Source: Lactiplantibacillus garii
GTDB taxonomy: Bacteria > Bacillota > Bacilli > Lactobacillales > Lactobacillaceae
Assembly: GCF_003885105.1 (NCBI RefSeq)
Contig: NZ_QWZQ01000021.1
Span: 1 to 51,614 of the forward strand
DNA: 51,614 nucleotides
Direction of reading: 5' to 3'
In this document: piece after piece, positions 7,974 through 15,487 of the stretch
Layout: every line of letters begins with the position of its first letter
Numbering within the stretch: the first letter of the stretch is position 1
Notes under the pieces: generated by a model
Databases searched by the model: none
Seen by the model: only the letters and a program-made list of their open reading frames with translations
Told to the model about the DNA's origin: nothing
Made by a program: the position numbers and the translations under genes

Positions 7974-8675
7974 ATGAAAAATACGATTTTAATCGTTGAA
8001 GACGAACTGAGTTTGTCAGGATACCTTACAAAAGAATTACAATTTGAGGACTTTAACGTCCTAGTTGCGAACGACGGACTAGCCGCAATGGAAACGTATC
8101 AAGCTCACCAAAACGAATTATTACTTATATTATTAGACTGGATGTTGCCAAAACTAGACGGGATGGAAGTACTCCGGCGCATTCGTAAGCACGACCAAGT
8201 CCCCGTGATCATCATGACCGCGCGCGACTACGTTGGTGATAAAGTGGCCGGACTTGATAACGGCGCCGACGACTACATTACTAAGCCGTTCGAAATTGAG
8301 GAACTTCTGGCGCGGATTCGGGTCGTTCAACGCCGCGCTGAAAACCAAGTGGAGCCTAACCAGATCTACCAATTAGACGACGTTATCTTGGATACTAAGG
8401 CTCACCGCGTCACCAACGCCGGTGCGGAAGTCCAACTGACACACCGTGAATACGACTTACTTCAATTCTTCTTAGCCCATCCCGACGAAGTCTTTACCCG
8501 TGACGACCTGCTCGACCAGGTCTGGGGTGCGGACTTTCTTGGTCAACAAAACGTCGTCGACGTTTACGTTGGCTACCTGCGCAGTAAAATCGAAACGCCT
8601 AACGCCCAGCCACTGATCAAAACGGTACGGGGCGTTGGCTATAAACTAAGGGAGCCGATGACCAATGACAACTAA
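7974..8675 (+). CDS. OmpR-family response regulator
   Basis: DNA-binding response regulator, 233 residues. The receiver domain has the acidic pocket VEDE (8-11), the phospho-acceptor Asp55 in LLDWMLP, Thr/Ser in IIMTAR and Lys in ITKPFE. The C-terminal winged helix is of OmpR/PhoB type (LTHREYDLLQFFLAHPDEVFTRDDLLDQVWG ... VDVYVGYLRSKIE ... TVRGVGYKL). The start at 7974 follows a strong ribosome binding site; the GTG at 7950 in the same frame does not. It overlaps the kinase gene by 11 nt, so the two are translationally coupled. The target genes are not evident. Confidence 0.92.
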   Translation: MKNTILIVEDELSLSGYLTKELQFEDFNVLVANDGLAAMETYQAHQNELLLILLDWMLPKLDGMEVLRRIRKHDQVPVIIMTARDYVGDKVAGLDNGADDYITKPFEIEELLARIRVVQRRAENQVEPNQIYQLDDVILDTKAHRVTNAGAEVQLTHREYDLLQFFLAHPDEVFTRDDLLDQVWGADFLGQQNVVDVYVGYLRSKIETPNAQPLIKTVRGVGYKLREPMTNDN

Positions 8676-10044
8676 TCAACCGACCCCGACTTACGAACAA
8701 CTGATCAACCGGGCCATTCGCCGGTTAATGCTGACAATCACCCTCATGGTCAGTATCGTTACCCTGCTGATCGTTGGGGCTCAGCAAACCTTAAATACGA
8801 CCCGAGAAGCCCACGACTTGATGTCCAGCTTGAATCAGGCCAACATTAAAGACGTACCGAGCTTTATTCACTGGAACAACACAACGACGCGTAATACTAA
8901 GCAACCGGCGTTTATCCGGGTCACCACTAAAAAAGCAACCTTGACCACCGCAACCAAAACTAAACAAACTATTTTAACGACGCCCTCTTCTAAAGCTTTT
9001 TTCACTAAACGTCAAACGAAGATTTGCGGCCCGTTAGTTTACGTCCGGGGGTTCGGCTTCTTCTTTTCCTATACGCAAAAAAGCGGACAAAATACTTACC
9101 AACTCTGGGTCAGTTTGCGCCGCTTGATCAATAGTTTACTGATTTTGATCTGTTTAATGGTCCTCGTCACTCTGTGGGCGGTCACCGTTGGGACTTGGTG
9201 GGCCCACCGCTTAGCCACCCGGTTAAGCGCACCGACGATTGCACTGCTTCACGAGACGCAGTATACGTCCAACAATCCCGACCGTGACCAACCGACCCTA
9301 AAGGTCCCGGACAGTCCGCGCGAAATCAACGACCTCGGTCAAGCCTTTAACGTCCTATTAGTTGCCCAAAATGAACGTTTGCAACACGAGCGCCAGTTTA
9401 TTTCGGACGCCTCCCACGAGTTACGGACGCCCATCGCTGCTATCCGTGGTAACCTCAGTCTGATCCGGCGGCGGGGGGACGCCCACCCGGAGGTCATCCC
9501 GGAGTCTCTGAAATTTATTGATGAAGAATCGCTGCGGATGCAACACTTAATTGAAAATTTACTCCACCTTTCCCGGGCGGACCGGGCCAAACTGGAATTG
9601 ACGGACCAAGACCTTTCGTTTTTACTTCTACAGTTAAGCGAGCACTACCAGCCGTCCATCGACCAGCCCTTAAAACTCGCCATTGACCCGAATATCCACG
9701 TGGCCGGCAACGCCGAAATGCTTCAACAAATCGTGGTCGCGTTACTCGACAACGCCCACAAGTATTCGCCGCATGACCAGCCAATCACCCTCAGTCTCAG
9801 TCAAACGGAGACCCAGGTTAACTTAGCGGTTGCCGACCTGGGCGAAGGTATCCCGGACGACCAAAAACAAGCCGTGTTCCAACGCTTTTACCGGGTCGAT
9901 CAATCCCGTTCACAAGAAATCGAAGGTAGCGGGTTGGGGCTCGCCATCGTCCAACAGTTAGTGGCCCTGAACAACGCCAAAATCACGATTACTAACAACC
10001 AACCGCGGGGAAGCATCTTCACCGTTAGTTGGGACAAGGCTTAA
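8665..10044 (+). CDS. Sensor histidine kinase of the two-component pair
   Basis: Membrane histidine kinase, 459 residues. TM1 is at about 21-40 and TM2 at about 153-177, with a roughly 110-residue extracellular loop rich in Thr, Lys and Gln and no recognised sensor fold. A HAMP-like linker follows, then HisKA with the phospho-acceptor His251 in DASHELRTP, and the ATPase domain with the N box LLDNAHKYSPH (about 361), DLGEGIP (391-397) and GSGLGLAIV (421-429). It is coupled to the upstream regulator by an 11-nt overlap. The stimulus is unknown. A hairpin at 10063-10113 follows the stop codon. Confidence 0.92.
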   Translation: MTTNQPTPTYEQLINRAIRRLMLTITLMVSIVTLLIVGAQQTLNTTREAHDLMSSLNQANIKDVPSFIHWNNTTTRNTKQPAFIRVTTKKATLTTATKTKQTILTTPSSKAFFTKRQTKICGPLVYVRGFGFFFSYTQKSGQNTYQLWVSLRRLINSLLILICLMVLVTLWAVTVGTWWAHRLATRLSAPTIALLHETQYTSNNPDRDQPTLKVPDSPREINDLGQAFNVLLVAQNERLQHERQFISDASHELRTPIAAIRGNLSLIRRRGDAHPEVIPESLKFIDEESLRMQHLIENLLHLSRADRAKLELTDQDLSFLLLQLSEHYQPSIDQPLKLAIDPNIHVAGNAEMLQQIVVALLDNAHKYSPHDQPITLSLSQTETQVNLAVADLGEGIPDDQKQAVFQRFYRVDQSRSQEIEGSGLGLAIVQQLVALNNAKITITNNQPRGSIFTVSWDKA

Positions 10045-10062
10045 TTTTTAACTCAACTCCCA

Positions 10063-10113
10063 TTGCAAAACACCAGCAGCCCTCCCAATGCGGGGCGTTG
10101 CTGGCGTTTTGCA
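10063..10113 (+). terminator. Hairpin after the kinase gene, possible terminator
   Basis: Arms TTGCAAAACACCAGCA (10063-10078) and TTGCTGGCGTTTTGCAA (10097-10113) form a long stem. The only T run (GTTTTG) lies inside the 3' arm, so it is not a textbook intrinsic terminator. Confidence 0.45.
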
Positions 10114-10211
10114 ACAGTAAATTATGAAATTATCCCAGTTAGTTTTACCTAAAATGGATGACAGCTAGGATCGCCGCTTTGAAGGCGCTGATGAGCTCAC
10201 ATTTAGTTATC

Positions 10212-10398
10212 ATACTCGCCTCCCGTTCGGCGCTAACTGAGCTGGAGCGTGGTGGGCACGAGTTGAAGCCCACCGAAACCCACGCCGGTCTCCAACCTCG
10301 GCCTTTGACATAAAGGTCGAAAAAACCGACCGTAAGTCAAATTTCACCACTGAGCTCATCAGCGCTGTCACTCCCGGCTTAAATTGGTCGTTGGCGCC
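10212..10398 (-). repeat. Inverted repeat unit, left copy (about 187 bp)
   Basis: Read on the minus strand this unit begins GGCGCCAACGAC, continues AGCCGGGA, GATGAGCTCAG and GTGAAATTT, and ends near CGCCGAACGGGAGG. The same series, diverged, occurs in opposite orientation at 10547-10730. A minus-strand frame of 102 codons (10210-10518) runs through it, but its composition and the repeat alignment suggest that frame is not a gene. Confidence 0.65.
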
Positions 10399-10546
10399 AT
10401 GTCTGCCATACAATTTTGGCGTCTTAATGGCATCTCTACATTTAGTAATTGTTTCTGGAATTTCTGTCATGGAAATACCGTAATTAGCACTTTTTGTTAG
10501 TAGATGATCATCATTCAATTAATACCAAATCTTTGGTCACTTTTCA

Positions 10547-10730
10547 CGGCGCCAACGACTAGTTTAGCCGGGAAGGAGTGTCGTGATGGGCTCAGCAGTG
10601 AAATTTCTCTTGGTCGGGGTCCCTTCCCGGCCTAGTGAAAGACCAAGCTTGGAGACAAGCGGGCTATGCTTGGCTTCAAGTTGTGTCCACTGCGTTCCAG
10701 CCCAATCACGGCCGACTGGACGGCGGAAAC
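10547..10730 (+). repeat. Inverted repeat unit, right copy (about 184 bp)
   Basis: Plus-strand unit beginning GGCGCCAACGAC (10547-10558), then AGCCGGGA (10566), GATGGGCTCAG, GTGAAATTT, TTGGAGAC and CCAGCCCAATCACGGCC. It matches the left copy with many substitutions but in the same order, which shows a common origin. The spacer between the copies (about 148 bp) is AT-rich and holds no convincing gene. Confidence 0.65.
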
Positions 10731-10739
10731 CACTCACTA

Positions 10740-11063
10740 AACTGAAATATTTCTGCACGTCCCCACTTACGGTTGGGAATAGATCCTAACCTGGATCAGC
10801 TTAGAAAGAATTCATTTAAAATAGAGATTTCACCCGGATTGCCAATCCACACCACAACTAATAAACAAACTTCAACAACAACTCTAAGCACCAAGAACGC
10901 GATTACATCAGCGTTCTTGGTGCTTTTTATGAATTCTAAGGCCGAATCTAAGAATTTCTTAGATAAAGTTTATTGAAACGCGGTAGTTGGTTAGGCGGAT
11001 TCTCGGTAGACTATAGTCATTCAATTAAACAAATCAAGCCATTCAGGCAAGGAGATCATCCAT
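10740..11063 (+). other. Intergenic stretch with AC-rich RNA-like segment and terminator
   Basis: No gene here. It holds a GATCC/GGATC hairpin (10784-10798 area), a TAAAAT that could serve as a weak -10 (10817-10822), an AC-rich unstructured stretch (about 10845-10886), the strong terminator 10887-10929, a perfect 15-bp palindrome CTAAGAATTTCTTAG (10948-10962), and TATAGT (11012-11017) as a possible -10 for the gene at 11064. Confidence 0.5.
10887..10929 (+). terminator. Strong intrinsic terminator with no evident upstream gene
   Basis: Arms AGCACCAAGAACGC (10887-10900) and GCGTTCTTGGTGCT (10911-10924), 14 bp perfect, then five T. No coding gene ends just before it, so it may close a small non-coding transcript. 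Confidence 0.8.
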
Positions 11064-11312
11064 ATGTTATTAGATACCGATCCAAAGATTAAAAATATCA
11101 GCGCCGCTCAAATCGTGAAGGTGATGTACCCGTTGGTAATTGCTAAAACCGAAGACGGTGAATACGTTAAGGTTAAGCTTAGCGATGACCAGATGCAGGA
11201 CCCGTTGTTCTGGGATACGTTAAGAAACATTAATAAATCTAAGTTATGGGTGCCGCTTGGCAAACACTTCCACCAGTTACTTTCCAACGACTGGCTCGTC
11301 CCAACCGTTTAA
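11064..11312 (+). CDS. Small unknown cytosolic protein
   Basis: An 82-residue soluble protein that I do not recognise, with no signal peptide or membrane segment and a Lys/Asp-rich middle (EDGEYVKVKLSDDQM). AAGGAGATC lies about 8 nt before the ATG. It is followed within 40 bp by the secreted protein gene 11351-11647 and then by 11678-12319, all on the plus strand with their own ribosome binding sites, so the three are probably one operon ended by the terminator at 12297-12336. Confidence 0.6.
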   Translation: MLLDTDPKIKNISAAQIVKVMYPLVIAKTEDGEYVKVKLSDDQMQDPLFWDTLRNINKSKLWVPLGKHFHQLLSNDWLVPTV

Positions 11313-11350
11313 CAGTTAAAAAATATAACCAAACTAAAAGGAGTTTGATG

Positions 11351-11647
11351 ATGATGAAAAAATTATTTACGAAATTAACGATTACTTTAATGGCCGCCGG
11401 AACCTTGTACGCAACGACCGCAACGGCCTCCGCAAATACCACCACAGCACCTGAACAAACGTCCAGTACCTTAGTTAACCGGGTCGATCGGGAAACCAAC
11501 CTAGCCATGGCGACCGCCACCACTAAACCGGCACACGATTTAACCCCCCGGGCCACTAAATTAGCGACTAAGTCCATTCAAAGTCAGATGCTCGATACCA
11601 TTGATACCAGTAGTCAAAGCCTAGATAAAATGAAGTATACGAAATAA
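11351..11647 (+). CDS. Small secreted protein with signal peptide
   Basis: A 98-residue protein of unknown function. The N-terminus is a clear Sec signal peptide: MMKKLFTK, hydrophobic core LTITLMAAGTLYATT, then ATASA-NT as the probable cleavage site near residue 29. The mature part of about 70 residues is rich in Thr, Ala and Ser, has no Cys and looks unstructured. Three ATG codons in a row occur at 11348, 11351 and 11354; AAGGAG at 11338-11343 gives 7 nt to the second, which I chose. It might be an exported peptide precursor or a wall-associated peptide; there is no adjacent processing gene. Confidence 0.7.
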   Translation: MMKKLFTKLTITLMAAGTLYATTATASANTTTAPEQTSSTLVNRVDRETNLAMATATTKPAHDLTPRATKLATKSIQSQMLDTIDTSSQSLDKMKYTK

Positions 11648-11677
11648 CCGTCCCCCTATGAAAGGAGTTGTCCGCCG

Positions 11678-12319
11678 ATGAGCCAGCTAACTAAAGCCAT
11701 TACCCGCCAACTACAACGTCAATACCAACAACCGGTTTTAAAAGATGCTAGTGGCAGCTGGTACACCGGTGCCGACGTCCTAGAAGACTTAGCACTCTGT
11801 GAAACCAGCCTGCAACAGCAAAACGTCCACGCCGGACAAGCCATCCTGATTAGTCCTACGCAAGTCGCAACCATTCCGGGACTACTACTTGCGAGCTGGC
11901 AACTCGGCCTCACGGTGACCCTGACACCGCCCAGTAATCAGCTCCCCGAGTTAGCGCCCCAGGTTTACGCAGCGATGGTCTACTCGCCCCACCAGACGGA
12001 ACGCCTTGCGACCCAACTCGACCCCCACGAAATTAGCATGCTGACCCTGATTTTAAACACCGCACCGCGATTCACGTACCTCGTACACGACAACGCCGCG
12101 CCACTGACCCGGGCCAGCCGTCCCGACTTGATTCTCCCAGCCAGTCGGATTCAGTTGACCCAAAAGGAACTACTCACCATTGCGGAACACCACGGCCCCC
12201 AGGATCAGTTGGCCGACCTGTATGATTTTAAACACGGCCTGCTCCCCTGCGTGACCGACTTGCTAACTGCCACCCCGTTTACCCTGCTCCCAACGAAAAA
12301 CGCGTGCTTACCAAGCTAA
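11678..12319 (+). CDS. Protein resembling the N-terminal lobe of an AMP-forming ligase
   Basis: A 213-residue protein whose layout recalls the start of acyl/aryl-CoA synthetases and adenylation domains: DASGSWYTGADVLEDL (like the DxxGxxxTYxEL opening), ISPTQVATIPGLLLASWQLGLTVTLTPPSNQLPEL (like the pocket before the carrier helix), and RIQLTQKELL (like the LTHxNLL strand). The glycine-rich TSGTTGxPKG phosphate loop and everything after it are missing. It could be a decayed ligase or a small protein that reuses the lobe. AAAGGAG lies 10 nt before the ATG. Its stop codon sits in the loop of the terminator. The assignment is tentative. Confidence 0.45.
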   Translation: MSQLTKAITRQLQRQYQQPVLKDASGSWYTGADVLEDLALCETSLQQQNVHAGQAILISPTQVATIPGLLLASWQLGLTVTLTPPSNQLPELAPQVYAAMVYSPHQTERLATQLDPHEISMLTLILNTAPRFTYLVHDNAAPLTRASRPDLILPASRIQLTQKELLTIAEHHGPQDQLADLYDFKHGLLPCVTDLLTATPFTLLPTKNACLPS

Positions 12320-12336
12320 CCTGGTAAGCACGCGTT
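12297..12336. terminator. Bidirectional terminator between 11678-12319 and mntH
   Basis: Arms ACGCGTGCTTACCA (about 12299-12312) and TGGTAAGCACGCGT (12322-12335) with TTTTT on the plus side and the A run that gives T on the minus side. The 5' arm lies inside the coding region of the upstream gene. Confidence 0.85.
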
Positions 12337-12344
12337 TTTGATGG

Positions 12345-13742
12345 CTATTTAACAATATTGAGTGTTTGTAAAATCAACCAAACGTTTAATACGATCAGAA
12401 CCGCGGTAATAACCCAGGCGGTCCACTTGACCCACTGCCGGTTTTTGAAGTTCCCCATTAGTTGCGGGTCACTCGTAAACTTAACCAGTGGAATCATGGC
12501 AAACGGTAGAGCGATACTTAGGAACACTTGCGACAAGGTCAGCAGACTTTCAATCTTGGCTTCGTTGCCGTGGTAGTAAATTGCAAAGGCCAGTACCGGC
12601 GCTACGGAAATTAACCGGGTCAACAACCGTTGGGCCCAAAGCGGCATCCGTAACCGGATAAAACCTTCCATAATAATTTGCCCCGAAAGCGTCCCGGTGA
12701 TCGTGGAACTTTGACCAGACGAGAGTAACGCAACGGCAAACAACATACTCAGTACCGGACTAGCAATGGCGCCCACGATTTTACTATCGCCCAGCGCGTT
12801 GTACAAATCAACAAACCGTCCCAGGTCACCCTTAGTCCCGAAGAACAGGGCAGCCCCTAGAATCAAGAGCAAACTGTTTACTACGAATGCTACCGACAAT
12901 TGAATGTTGGAATCAATGGTCGTAAACTTCACGGCCTTAGCAACTTCTTTTTCGTTGCTCCGGTCAACCTGCCGAGTTTGTGAGATCGACGAACCTAAGT
13001 ACAAGTTATGCGGCATCACGGTCGCCCCAACGATCCCTAACGCTAAGTACAGCATTGAGGAATTGGTGACAATTTCCGTGGTTGGAACGTAGCCCTTCAA
13101 CATTTGGGGGACGTTTGGTTGGGAGATGATCACTTCGTATAAGAAAACGAAGAGGATCACGGCCACCAACGTCGCCACAATGGCTTCAATTTTACGGAAA
13201 CCTAATTTCATTAACAGTAACAGGAGTAGTACGTCGGCGGTCGTAATTAGGATCCCGACAATCAGCGGAAATCCAAATAACAGTTTTAACGCGATCCCGG
13301 AACCAATAATCTCGGCCATGTCGGTCGCAATAATGGCAAGTTCTGTAATGATCCAAAGGAAGATGCCCATCGCTTTGGAAGTGCGTTCCCGCGTTAACTG
13401 TGCTAAGTCTTTCCCAGTAACAATTCCAAGGCGCGCCGCCATTGCTTGCAGTAACATCGCAATCAAACTCGAAAGTAAGATTACGGAAAGCAGCGCGTAT
13501 TTATACTGTGAACCCCCGGCAATCGACGTGATCCAGTTCCCCGGATCCATGTAACCGACTGCCACCAGAGCGCCCGGTCCGGTGTAGGCAATCAAAGTTC
13601 GCCAGAAGCTGGCGTTCTTTGGGACCCGGACACTCCCATTCACTTCGTCCAAGCTCTTACTATCGGCACCCGTTGAATGAATCGCCTTTTCCGATTCGGT
13701 GGCGTTCATTGACGAGCGGTCCTTCGTTTTTGCTGATTTCAT
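12345..13742 (-). CDS. mntH: Nramp-family Mn2+/Fe2+ transporter MntH
   Basis: Proton-coupled divalent metal importer in the cytoplasmic membrane, mainly for Mn2+ in lactobacilli, which need it against oxygen stress. The 465-residue protein has a hydrophilic N-terminus of about 45 residues, then about 11 membrane segments with the TM1 metal motif DPGNW (in [11 protein letters not shown]) and the TM6 motif [10 protein letters not shown], both diagnostic. The ATG at 13742 follows a GAGAGGG-type site. It is monocistronic, between two terminator or promoter regions. Control by MntR is usual in the family; a palindrome in the leader is a candidate but does not match a box I can name. Confidence 0.9.
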   Translation of the reverse strand: MKSAKTKDRSSMNATESEKAIHSTGADSKSLDEVNGSVRVPKNASFWRTLIAYTGPGALVAVGYMDPGNWITSIAGGSQYKYALLSVILLSSLIAMLLQAMAARLGIVTGKDLAQLTRERTSKAMGIFLWIITELAIIATDMAEIIGSGIALKLLFGFPLIVGILITTADVLLLLLLMKLGFRKIEAIVATLVAVILFVFLYEVIISQPNVPQMLKGYVPTTEIVTNSSMLYLALGIVGATVMPHNLYLGSSISQTRQVDRSNEKEVAKAVKFTTIDSNIQLSVAFVVNSLLLILGAALFFGTKGDLGRFVDLYNALGDSKIVGAIASPVLSMLFAVALLSSGQSSTITGTLSGQIIMEGFIRLRMPLWAQRLLTRLISVAPVLAFAIYYHGNEAKIESLLTLSQVFLSIALPFAMIPLVKFTSDPQLMGNFKNRQWVKWTAWVITAVLIVLNVWLILQTLNIVK

Positions 13743-13810
13743 TATGAAACCCTCTCTTCTATTGGTTTAGAATTCAGGTTGTGGACTACTGTGTGATCCT
13801 CAACAGTGCG

Positions 13811-13873
13811 GCTCAAATTGAGCACTCACTTTAATTCCAATTGGTAGTATATCATCATCAATAAAATAGTCAA
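13811..13873 (-). promoter_or_regulatory. mntH promoter with downstream palindrome
   Basis: On the minus strand -35 TTGACT (13868-13873), 16-bp spacer, -10 TATACT (13846-13851). The palindrome GCTCAA-A-TTGAGC (13811-13823) lies at about +17 to +29, a possible repressor site. The leader is about 97 nt and lacks yybP-ykoY riboswitch features. Confidence 0.65.
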
Positions 13874-13910
13874 ATGTTTTCAATTATTTGTTTGGCATTC
13901 CTAAATTGAC

Positions 13911-14600
13911 TTAAAAGCTGGTCTCATCAACGTGTAAGGGGATTCGGCGGGGGTTCAACCCGTTAACTAAAAAATCACTGAGATACCGGGTCGCCTGTTG
14001 ACTAGTGAGGCGGTCAACTTGGGGATAGAGTACCTTTTCAACCACGTATCCGCCCAGCGTTGAGAAAACTAGTTGCAAGATCATCCGGTTCGGCCAGTCA
14101 ACTAGCTCTCCCGCCGCCTTCAACCGGTCCATTGCCTGGTTAGCCTGCGCTAGGATCGTTGGTGAAACCATCCCTAGTACCGCCGCGCGATCGGCCGCGT
14201 TGTTAAAAAATTGGGATAAAATCACCGCAAGTGACGCTTGGTTACGGGCGACAAAATCTACCCGGTCCTGAACGAGGGCCACGACGAAGCTTTCCAACGT
14301 ATCACTGTCCTTATCCAGTACGGCCTGATCCAGGGTGTTCAACATGGTGGGTAAGATGTTCTTAACGATTGGTTGCATAATGGCGTCTAAAATCCCGTTT
14401 TTATTCACGAAATTATGGAAGAGGGTCCCCTCAGCCACCCCCGCCCGCTCAGCAATTTCCCGCGTGCCGACTTCCTCGTACCCCTTTTCCGAAAATAAGT
14501 CCAGCGCCGCGGCTAAAATTTGCCGTTGCGTCCGCGTTATTCGACCATCCTTCCCCAATGAGGCCGCATAATAGGCCTGGATGGTTTCAATTTCACTCAT
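13911..14600 (-). CDS. TetR/AcrR-family transcription regulator
   Basis: A 229-residue repressor-like protein. The N-terminal HTH is a clear TetR_N domain (ILAAALDLFSEKGYEEVGTREIAERAGVAEGTLFHNFVNKNGIL, about 27-70). The C-terminal ligand domain is helical and not assignable. AAGGAGC is 6 nt before the ATG. A palindrome TTCGGT-TG-ACCGAA overlaps its own promoter, so it is probably self-regulated. There is no efflux gene next to it; divergent rrf2 is the nearest candidate target. Confidence 0.88.
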   Translation of the reverse strand: MSEIETIQAYYAASLGKDGRITRTQRQILAAALDLFSEKGYEEVGTREIAERAGVAEGTLFHNFVNKNGILDAIMQPIVKNILPTMLNTLDQAVLDKDSDTLESFVVALVQDRVDFVARNQASLAVILSQFFNNAADRAAVLGMVSPTILAQANQAMDRLKAAGELVDWPNRMILQLVFSTLGGYVVEKVLYPQVDRLTSQQATRYLSDFLVNGLNPRRIPLHVDETSF

Positions 14601-14644
14601 GATGTTGCTCCTTTTTGCAGTAACTGCTCAATTTTGGTAACCTC

Positions 14645-14673
14645 ATCATATCTGATTCGGTTGACCGAAACAA
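14645..14673 (-). promoter_or_regulatory. tetR-family gene promoter with embedded operator
   Basis: Minus strand: -35 TTGTTT (14668-14673), 17-bp spacer, -10 TATGAT (14645-14650). The perfect palindrome TTCGGTTGACCGAA (14656-14669) fills most of the spacer and touches the -35, a classic place for TetR autorepression. Confidence 0.7.
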
Positions 14674-14719
14674 CCATTTAGAACAAAAGTTACACGTTAG
14701 TTGGTCTAGAGAACAATGA

Positions 14720-14753
14720 TTGCTTTTAAAATCCCGATAGTTTATAATCTCGG
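14720..14753 (+). promoter_or_regulatory. rrf2 promoter with overlapping imperfect palindrome
   Basis: -35 TTGCTT (14720-14725), 17-bp spacer, -10 TATAAT (14743-14748). The imperfect palindrome starting CCGATAG and ending TCTCGG (14734-14753) covers the -10, suggesting autorepression by the Rrf2 protein. Confidence 0.6.
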
Positions 14754-14783
14754 TAATTAATAAAGTTACAGGAAGTGATAAAG

Positions 14784-15227
14784 ATGCGGGTTTCTACTCG
14801 TTTCAGTGATGCCATCCATTTACTGGCATACCTCAAAATATACGCTGACACCCGGTTAACCTCCGACGCCATCGCCAATAGTATTGAAACCAGTCCGGTC
14901 GTTGTTCGGCGCCTCATGAGCAAGCTCCGACACGCCGGTTTGATCACTACCACGCCCGGCACCGCTCAACCCGCGTTAGCTAAGCCCCTTAGTGCTATTT
15001 CCCTGCTAAGCGTTTTTTACGCCGTCGAGGGGGATAAACCGTTATTCGCGGTCGACCCAAAGACCAACCCCGCCTGCATTGTCGGCGGTAACATTCAAAC
15101 CGTTTTGAAGCAATACTATCAGGACGCCCAAACTGCGGCGGAAGCCCGGTTAGCCCGAACGAGTTTGCAAGACATCGTCGATAACATCCTCGTTGAACAA
15201 GCCAAGAAGGATGCCCAGTCACATTAA
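14784..15227 (+). CDS. Rrf2-family transcription regulator
   Basis: A 147-residue regulator of the Rrf2 family: winged HTH at about 1-60 (MRVSTRFSDAIHLL, LTSDAIANSIETSPVVVRRLMSKLRHAGLI) and a dimerisation tail. It has a single Cys (NPACIVGG), so it cannot hold an IscR-type cluster through three Cys of its own. Members of this YwnA-like group sense redox or other signals. The ATG at 14784 has AGGAAG upstream; the GTG at 14775 overlaps that site. It is divergent from the TetR gene, and the next gene downstream is convergent, so it acts alone or on distant targets. Confidence 0.85.
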   Translation: MRVSTRFSDAIHLLAYLKIYADTRLTSDAIANSIETSPVVVRRLMSKLRHAGLITTTPGTAQPALAKPLSAISLLSVFYAVEGDKPLFAVDPKTNPACIVGGNIQTVLKQYYQDAQTAAEARLARTSLQDIVDNILVEQAKKDAQSH

Positions 15228-15330
15228 ATCGCTATCAAGGGGCGGGCTGAAAAAAACTGATATCACAGTGCGCACTTAAAGAACCGGGAACAAAACGGTT
15301 AAAATTCAGTTTCACTTTTCTAGTCTGTGG
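15228..15330. other. Unassigned part of the rrf2-lpdD intergenic region
   Basis: Between the rrf2 stop codon and repeat copy B nothing codes. It has a GC-rich run (GGGGCGGGCTG) followed by A6 and a mixed AT-rich tract. I see no promoter pointing either way. Confidence 0.4.
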
Positions 15331-15466
15331 TGTCGAAACGTGTGCCCAAAGCCAGTTTGTTCCGCTTAACAAACAGAGGTTGTGACAAAAGTCACAACCT
15401 CTGTTTTATCTCCGAATAATTATTTTCGAAACGGGTTTCAAAAATCAGCGGCTTTTGGCCCACTCT
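15331..15466. repeat. Convergent-gene intergenic repeat, copy B (rearranged)
   Basis: It contains a loose 3' piece first (TGTCGAAACGTGTGCCCAAA at 15331-15350, then TTTGTT-TCCGCTT-AACAAA hairpin), followed by the full element: terminator hairpin CAGAGGTTGTGAC-AAAA-GTCACAACCTCTG (15374-15403), TATCTCCGAA at 15408, ATAAT-t-ATTTT (15416-15426), TCGAAAC and CAAAAATC...CTTTTGG. It lies between the convergent rrf2 and lpdD genes and serves as the terminator for either strand. Confidence 0.75.
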
Positions 15467-15487
15467 TTTTCACGTGACCGTTCATTT

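Noticed and set aside
10210-10518. Minus-strand frame of 102 codons within the inverted repeat area
   Set aside because: Its 3' two thirds is the left repeat unit, which recurs diverged and inverted where no matching frame is kept; there is no ribosome binding site. It is treated as repeat DNA.
13126-13554. 142-codon frame opposite mntH
   Set aside because: Antisense shadow of a well-conserved membrane protein; no ribosome binding site and no family features.
13743-13840. yybP-ykoY manganese riboswitch in the mntH leader
   Set aside because: The about 97-nt leader lacks the conserved four-way junction loops and has no terminator or anti-SD helix.
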